Below are positions 59,185 through 64,000 of a stretch of DNA of 64,000 nt, piece by piece; position 1 is the first letter of the stretch; each line of letters opens with the position of its first letter. Below the pieces are notes generated by a model that searched no databases, had not been told where the DNA came from, and worked only from the letters and a program-made list of their open reading frames with translations. The position numbers and the translations under genes are program-made. The DNA is taken from NCBI GenBank assembly GCA_937995835.1, contig CALKIV010000080.1, positions 1-64,000 on the forward strand. The letters are read 5' to 3'. The stretch is from an uncultured Dysgonomonas sp. (GTDB lineage: Bacteria; Bacteroidota; Bacteroidia; Bacteroidales; Dysgonomonadaceae).

Positions 59185-60882
59185 ATGAAAAAAAGACTAT
59201 TTCTCGCAAGCACTGCGCTTTGTCTTCTTGCTGCATTTAGCTCTAAGGTATACGCACAATACCCTAAAGAGTCGCCAGAAGTAAAAGCTCACGTTGCTCA
59301 AATGATGAAAGAAGAATGGAAAAGATCCGATGCCGCTTTCGAAAAGGCATTAGACATTATAGAAAAAGAAGCTCAAGAGGGCAAGCCTTATATTCCATGG
59401 GCTGCAAGACCATCTGACCTACCACAAGCTCAAATACCAGCATTCCCTGGAGCTGAAGGTGGAGGAGCTTATAGCTTTGGCGGCCGTGGAGGTAAAGTTA
59501 TTGTAGTAACTAGCCTCGAAGACAATGGACCAGGCACACTTCGTGAAGCTTGCGAACAAGGTGGTGCTCGTATTGTTGTATTCAACGTAGCTGGGATAAT
59601 CAAGCTAAAAACACCTCTTATCGTTCGCGCTCCATATATTACTATTGCGGGACAAAGTGCACCTGGAGACGGTATTTGTATTGCTGGAGAATCTCTATGG
59701 GTTAACACGCATGACGTTGTTGTAAGGCATATGCGTTTCCGTAGAGGTGAAACTTATGTTGGTCGTCGCGATGACACTTTTGGAGGAAATCCTGTGGGCA
59801 ACATTATGATTGATCACTGCTCAACTAGCTGGGGATTAGATGAAAACATTTCGTTCTATCGTCATATGTTTGTTGATCCGGGTAACGGAAAAGAATTGAA
59901 ATTACCTACCGTAAACGTAACAATCCAAAATACAATTTCTTCTCAAGCTTTAGACACGTACAACCACGCATTTGGTAGTACACTAGGCGGTGAAAATTGT
60001 ACTTTCATGAGAAATCTTTGGGCAAATAACGCAGGAAGAAATCCGTCTATTGGTTGGAATGGTGTATTCAACTTTGCGAACAATGTCATCTACAACTGGG
60101 TACACAGAAGTGTAGATGGTGGAGACTTCAAAGCTATCTACAATATCGTAAACAACTACTACAAACCAGGACCTCTAACTCCAAAAGGAGATGTAGGACA
60201 CAGAATCATCAAGCCTGAAGCTAGAAAGAAAAACAGACACGGAGAATATGAATTTGGTCGTGTATATGCTGGTGGAAACATTGTGGAAGGCAATGACAAA
60301 GTGACAAAAAACAACTGGGATGGTGGGGTACAACCTGCAGACCTTGATGTTTTGGATGAAACTAGCAAAGCCTATATGAAACTTGACAAGCCTTATCCGA
60401 TGGATAATCCTTTCCATATCATGACTGCTAAAGAAGCTTACGACTTCGTGTTAGATAATGCTGGAGCGACTTTCCCTAAACGTGATATCGTTGACCAACG
60501 TGTTATTGAGCAAGTGAGAACAGGAAAAGTGTATTATGAAGAAGGACTGAATCCTGATGACTTCTATCAATTTGAGCACCGTCGTCTACCAAAAGATTCT
60601 TACAAACAAGGTATCATCACAGACATCAAACAAGTGGGTGGTTATCCTGAGTATAAAGGAACTCCGCACAAAGACACTGATGGTGATGGTATACCAGATG
60701 CATGGGAAATCAAATATGGCTTAGACCCTAACGATCCTTCTGATGCTGTAAAAGATATGAATGGCGATGGCTATACAAATATCGAAAAATTCTTAAATGG
60801 AATTGATCCTAAGAAAAAGGTTGATTGGACAAATCCAAAAAACAACCACGATACTTTAGCTAAAAGAAAAAGCTTATTATAA
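59185..60882 (+). CDS. PL1 pectate lyase with C-terminal calcium-binding repeats
   Basis: This 565-residue secreted protein has a signal peptide to about residue 24 (VYAQ). The pectate-lyase superfamily beta-helix starts at about residue 75 (FPGAEGGGAYSFGGRGGKV) and contains typical PL1 blocks: TLREACEQGG, ITIAGQSAPG, HMRFRRGE, IMIDHCSTSWGLDEN and YNHAFGSTLGG. The C-terminus (about 495-545) has DTDGDGIPDAW and MNGDGYTNIEKF, thrombospondin-3/dockerin-like calcium-binding repeats. It cleaves de-esterified alpha-1,4-galacturonan by beta-elimination, so it can trim the backbone around RG-II. A PL1 enzyme also belongs to the RG-II apparatus known in Bacteroides. A structured spacer follows before the DUF3826 gene. 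Confidence 0.93.
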   Translation: MKKRLFLASTALCLLAAFSSKVYAQYPKESPEVKAHVAQMMKEEWKRSDAAFEKALDIIEKEAQEGKPYIPWAARPSDLPQAQIPAFPGAEGGGAYSFGGRGGKVIVVTSLEDNGPGTLREACEQGGARIVVFNVAGIIKLKTPLIVRAPYITIAGQSAPGDGICIAGESLWVNTHDVVVRHMRFRRGETYVGRRDDTFGGNPVGNIMIDHCSTSWGLDENISFYRHMFVDPGNGKELKLPTVNVTIQNTISSQALDTYNHAFGSTLGGENCTFMRNLWANNAGRNPSIGWNGVFNFANNVIYNWVHRSVDGGDFKAIYNIVNNYYKPGPLTPKGDVGHRIIKPEARKKNRHGEYEFGRVYAGGNIVEGNDKVTKNNWDGGVQPADLDVLDETSKAYMKLDKPYPMDNPFHIMTAKEAYDFVLDNAGATFPKRDIVDQRVIEQVRTGKVYYEEGLNPDDFYQFEHRRLPKDSYKQGIITDIKQVGGYPEYKGTPHKDTDGDGIPDAWEIKYGLDPNDPSDAVKDMNGDGYTNIEKFLNGIDPKKKVDWTNPKNNHDTLAKRKSLL

Positions 60883-60902
60883 TTAAATAAGGAGCAATAA
60901 GG

Positions 60903-60941
60903 TTGGCGATAGATCAAGATACATTTGTGATTTATCGTCAA
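60903..60941 (+). promoter_or_regulatory. Conserved-looking RNA hairpin between pectate lyase and DUF3826 genes
   Basis: On the plus-strand RNA, 60903-60916 pairs with 60928-60941 over 14 bp with two G-U wobbles and an 11-nt loop. The wobbles pair only in this strand, which fits an RNA element. No clean T-run follows. It lies 25 bp before the DUF3826 start and is probably an mRNA processing, stability or attenuation structure. Confidence 0.6.
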
Positions 60942-60965
60942 TCTTTGTTCTCTAAAAACATTTTT

Positions 60966-61616
60966 ATGAAACAAACATTATTCGTTCTATTTTTTCTTCT
61001 ATTCTCCGTTTCTTCATTTGCTCAAAACGAGGATAAAGAATACACGAAGGTACTACAACAACGTGCTGATAAGATTGTAAAAACACTAGGTGTCCGAAAC
61101 GATGCTGCATATTCAAAGGTGGTGGATGTTATTGTTGAACAATACAAAGGACTAAGCAGCATTCACGATCATTATGAGGCATTGGTGAAGAATGCAAAGA
61201 AAGATATTTCAGACAAAGAGAAACAAGCAGAGGCTATTAAGGCTCTGGAGAATGAAAGCAATGCAAAGATATATGACCTGCACTGCACATACATAGGTGC
61301 CTTATCAGTATATTTGACTAACGATCAGATTGAGAAAGTGAAAGATGGCATGACTTACGGTGTGGTGATGGTGACATACAACTCTTATCTAGACATGATT
61401 CCATCACTGAAACAAGAAGAAAAAGATCAACTATATGCATGGTTGGTAGAAGCTCGCGAAAAAGCGATGAGTGCTTCTTCTTCTAAAAAGAAACATGAGT
61501 GGTTTGGTAAATACAAAGGGCGTTTCAACAATTATTTGTCAAAAAATGGTTACGACATTCAAAAGGAACGTGACGAATGGAACAAAAGAATTGAAGAAAG
61601 AAAAAATCAAAAGTGA
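60966..61616 (+). CDS. Secreted DUF3826 protein, paralogue of 15433-16062
   Basis: This 216-residue secreted protein starts at the ATG at 60966 (MKQTLFVLFFLL), which gives a clean signal peptide cleaved near SFAQ. A TTG-initiated extension to 60903 is rejected because it would run through an RNA hairpin and place residues before the signal peptide. It belongs to DUF3826 like the gene at 15433-16062: the layout of an N-terminal helix after the signal, the central ADKIVKTLG and the C-terminal KNGYDIQKERDEW are similar in type though diverged. The function is unknown to me. It lies between pectate lyase (83-bp structured spacer) and a large secreted protein (29-bp spacer), so it is again tied to pectin genes. 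Confidence 0.88.
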   Translation: MKQTLFVLFFLLFSVSSFAQNEDKEYTKVLQQRADKIVKTLGVRNDAAYSKVVDVIVEQYKGLSSIHDHYEALVKNAKKDISDKEKQAEAIKALENESNAKIYDLHCTYIGALSVYLTNDQIEKVKDGMTYGVVMVTYNSYLDMIPSLKQEEKDQLYAWLVEAREKAMSASSSKKKHEWFGKYKGRFNNYLSKNGYDIQKERDEWNKRIEERKNQK

Positions 61617-61645
61617 TATTCTAATAATATCGAATATCTAGTATC

Positions 61646-64000
61646 ATGAACAAATCATATATACTTATAGTATTCTTTTTTTTGAGCGGAATGACTTTCG
61701 CTCAAAAAAAGAATGCAGACAAACCAATACCTGCCATCACTTACAAGGATGGTAAGCTTAATTATGAACCCGATAGCTTGGGCAATCGCGTGCCCGACTT
61801 CTCGTATGCAGGCTATAAAGCAGGAGAAGAACCTATCCCTCATCCTGTGGCAACTGTCACAATTCCTCTGATAGATGGTGATGCTACTGCTCTAATCCAA
61901 AATGCAATAGATCACTTAGGAACACAAAAGATAAAATCGGATGGTTTCAGAGGGGTTATCCTTCTACAAGCTGGAGAATATAAGATTTCTGGCAAACTGA
62001 ATATTAAGCACTCGGGCATTGTGCTACGTGGTGCTGGCAAAGACAAAACAACTCTTCTAGCTACTGGTAAGGGCAGAAGAACGTTGATAGATATATCAGG
62101 TGCCGGTGACCTGAAAAAAGATACACCAATAAAGATCGCTGATCAATATATTCCTGTTAACGCAATAAACATCAATTTAGCCTCAGGACATCAGCTAAAA
62201 AAAGGCGATAAAGTTTTTGTACACCGCCCTTCTACCCTCGAATGGATCAAAGAGCTAGGAGCAGACCACTTTGGTGGAGGGCTTGGATACCTTAGTTGGA
62301 AACCTGGCGATTATGATATTTTTTGGGATAGGACAGTGACAGCCGTAAATGGCAATCAAATTAGCATTGATGCGCCTATCACGACAGCCTTAGATCCACA
62401 ATATGGTGGAGGATATATCATTCCATATACTTGGGATGGACGAATAGAAAATGTAGGAATCGAAAACCTTTCATGTATCTCAGAATACGACAGGGCTAAC
62501 CCAAAAGATGAGGCACACTCATGGGTTGCTATTTCGATGAACAACATACAAGATGCTTGGGTAAAGAATATTACATTCAAACACTTTGCTGGTTCAGCTG
62601 TGTCCGTGCTCGAAAAAGCTAAAAGAGTTACAGTAGAAAACTGTAAAGCTTTGGCGCCTATATCAGAAATAGGCGGACAAAGAAGATATACATTCTTTAC
62701 TTCAGGGCAACAAACACTTTTCCAACGCCTATACGCCGAAGATGGCTATCATGATTTTGCAGTTGGCTTTGCTGCTGCTGGTCCAAATGCCTTTGTTCAA
62801 TGTCAATCTGAATTGCCACATAGTTTCAGTGGTTCTGTAGAAAGTTGGGCTTCTGGAGCTTTATTCGATATTGTTAATGTAAATGGTAACGCTTTAAGCT
62901 TCAGAAACAGAAGACAAGAAGCACAAGGAATGGGTTGGAATGCAGCTAATAGCGTATTCTGGCAATGTTCTGCTTCATTAATAGAGTGTTTTGCTCCACC
63001 TACTGCACAAAACTGGTCTTTTGGTTCATGGGCAGAGTTTTCAGGAGATGGCAAATGGGAAGATAGCAACAACCATGTAAAACCTAGAAGCTTATACTAT
63101 GCACAATTGCAAGAAAGACTAGGAGACAAATATACTGACCGAGCAGATTTGCTACCTGTGGATCGAGAAGCTTCTAGTTCGCCATCTATAGAGGTGGCTG
63201 CTGAGCTTACTAAACAAGCTTATAAAGCGCCAATCACTCTCTTTGAATGGATTGATCAAGTTGCTCAAAAATCAGAAAACGAAAATGAGCAAGCTCCTAT
63301 ATATAGTGCAAAACTAACTCCTGCTCTGAAAACTAGAAGCATCAATCCTCTATTGGTCACTAATGGTTGGCTAACCAGAAATGAAGAGGTGCAGCATGGA
63401 GGCAAACACAGTGTGCCATGGTGGAGTGGAAGTGTGAAACCAACTTTCCTTGAGAAAAATGCTAAAGTTCATATCACTCGTTTTGTACCTAGACGAACAG
63501 GGACAGGCTTGACCGATGATCTGAATACCGTTGCTCAATGGATGAAAGATGAGAATGTTATTGCTATCGACCATAACTATGGTTTGTGGTATGATCGTAG
63601 ACGTGATGATCATGAAAGAATTCGCCGTATGGATGGTGAGGTATGGGCTCCTTTCTACGAACAGCCCTTTGCTCGTAGTGGTCAAGGCATTGGATATGAC
63701 GGAATGAGTAAATATGACTTGACAAAATATAACGATTGGTATTGGTCTCGCTTGAAAGAGTTTGCTCAATTGGCTGATGAAGAAGGATTGATATTGATGC
63801 ACCAAAATTATTTCCAGCACAACATCATCGAGGCTGGTGCACACTGGACTGATAGCCCTTGGCGCCCTGCAAATAACATCAATAATACAGGTTTTCCTGA
63901 GCCTGCACCATATGCCGGAGATAAACGGATCTTTGTTGCAGAACAATTTTATGACATTGATCACCCTGTCAGAAGAGAACTTCATAAAGCATATATCAAA
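61646..64000 (+). CDS. Large secreted beta-helix plus barrel protein (DUF6298-like), 3' end beyond the window
   Basis: The frame is open from an ATG at 61646 to the window edge (785 codons). A signal peptide ends near residue 19 (TFAQ). Residues about 70-400 form a right-handed beta-helix (GVILLQAGEYKISG, GIVLRGAGKDKTTL, RIENVGIENLSC, AWVKNITFKHFAGSAVSVLEK, RVTVENCKALAP). A second part at about 560-785 (HITRFVPRRTGTGLTDDL, DHNYGLWYDRRRDDHERI, LILMHQNYFQHNIIE) looks like a glycosidase-like barrel. This two-part layout is common in unassigned Bacteroidetes pectin-locus proteins. It is the third gene of the plus arm after PL1 and DUF3826. A glycosidase or lyase role on pectin is likely but unproved. 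I could not assign a CAZy family. Confidence 0.82.
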   Translation, partial: MNKSYILIVFFFLSGMTFAQKKNADKPIPAITYKDGKLNYEPDSLGNRVPDFSYAGYKAGEEPIPHPVATVTIPLIDGDATALIQNAIDHLGTQKIKSDGFRGVILLQAGEYKISGKLNIKHSGIVLRGAGKDKTTLLATGKGRRTLIDISGAGDLKKDTPIKIADQYIPVNAININLASGHQLKKGDKVFVHRPSTLEWIKELGADHFGGGLGYLSWKPGDYDIFWDRTVTAVNGNQISIDAPITTALDPQYGGGYIIPYTWDGRIENVGIENLSCISEYDRANPKDEAHSWVAISMNNIQDAWVKNITFKHFAGSAVSVLEKAKRVTVENCKALAPISEIGGQRRYTFFTSGQQTLFQRLYAEDGYHDFAVGFAAAGPNAFVQCQSELPHSFSGSVESWASGALFDIVNVNGNALSFRNRRQEAQGMGWNAANSVFWQCSASLIECFAPPTAQNWSFGSWAEFSGDGKWEDSNNHVKPRSLYYAQLQERLGDKYTDRADLLPVDREASSSPSIEVAAELTKQAYKAPITLFEWIDQVAQKSENENEQAPIYSAKLTPALKTRSINPLLVTNGWLTRNEEVQHGGKHSVPWWSGSVKPTFLEKNAKVHITRFVPRRTGTGLTDDLNTVAQWMKDENVIAIDHNYGLWYDRRRDDHERIRRMDGEVWAPFYEQPFARSGQGIGYDGMSKYDLTKYNDWYWSRLKEFAQLADEEGLILMHQNYFQHNIIEAGAHWTDSPWRPANNINNTGFPEPAPYAGDKRIFVAEQFYDIDHPVRRELHKAYIK

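Noticed and set aside
60903..60965. TTG-initiated N-terminal extension of the DUF3826 protein
   Set aside because: The added residues precede a normal signal peptide and coincide with a 14-bp RNA hairpin. The ATG at 60966 is the better start.
63371..63985. 204-codon minus-strand frame near the right edge
   Set aside because: It is antisense to the open secreted protein frame starting at 61646, whose signal peptide and helix repeats show it to be the real gene.
1..64000. tRNA, rRNA, CRISPR array, insertion sequence, SusC/SusD genes
   Set aside because: Spacers and frames were read for cloverleaf-like sequences, regular repeats, transposase motifs and TonB-dependent receptors, and none was supported.

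Overview
This window comes from a Bacteroidota genome, most likely order Bacteroidales. The DNA is AT-rich, genes start without strong Shine-Dalgarno sequences, several intergenic spacers carry the Bacteroides -7 box (TAnnTTTG), lipoproteins have Bacteroidetes-type lipoboxes, and the gene content is dominated by secreted plant-glycan enzymes. No tRNA, rRNA, CRISPR array, insertion sequence, SusC/SusD pair or transcription factor gene was found.

Layout. (1) 1-1229: the N-terminal part of a secreted surface-type protein on the minus strand, followed by about 1.2 kb without a convincing gene. (2) 2394-6417 (+): a nucleoside/ribose scavenging operon with ribokinase, a GRP-family sugar transporter, a lipoprotein nucleoside hydrolase and a Tsx-type outer-membrane nucleoside channel, closed by a strong terminator. 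(3) 6548-13168: mixed genes, namely an unrecognised helical protein, a serine-type sulfatase, rlmH, a beta-propeller (BNR) enzyme, uridine phosphorylase and a SanA-like protein. (4) 58666 down to 13143 (-): about 45 kb and 22 genes, tightly packed. A terminator-like hairpin and a -7 box at 34.37-34.50 kb suggest two transcription units. (5) 59185-64000 (+): a divergent arm with pectate lyase, DUF3826 and a large secreted protein cut by the window edge.

The long minus-strand block looks like a rhamnogalacturonan-II (RG-II) degradation locus. It encodes apiosidase-type GH140, GH95, GH106, GH78, four GH2 enzymes (one with an N-terminal propeller as in GH137-GH2), a probable GH138, a GH141-type beta-helix protein, GH28, a CE19-like esterase, an acetylesterase and, on the divergent arm, PL1. 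These enzymes would take RG-II apart outside the cytoplasm.

The main discovery candidate lies inside that block, at 36403-43690. Six consecutive genes lack signal peptides and form a cytoplasmic module: a GH31 alpha-xylosidase-type enzyme, a UroD-fold methyltransferase (candidate MT1), an SSS symporter, a corrinoid protein with DxHxxG, a zinc-type MtaA-like methyltransferase (MT2) and a MetH-activation-like reactivase. RG-II carries 2-O-methyl-xylose alpha-1,3-linked to fucose, as well as 2-O-methyl-fucose. I infer that this module imports an O-methylated RG-II fragment, cleaves it and removes the methyl ether by a cobalamin-dependent reaction, probably onto a thiol such as homocysteine. This inference rests on gene content, motifs and context only and has not been tested.
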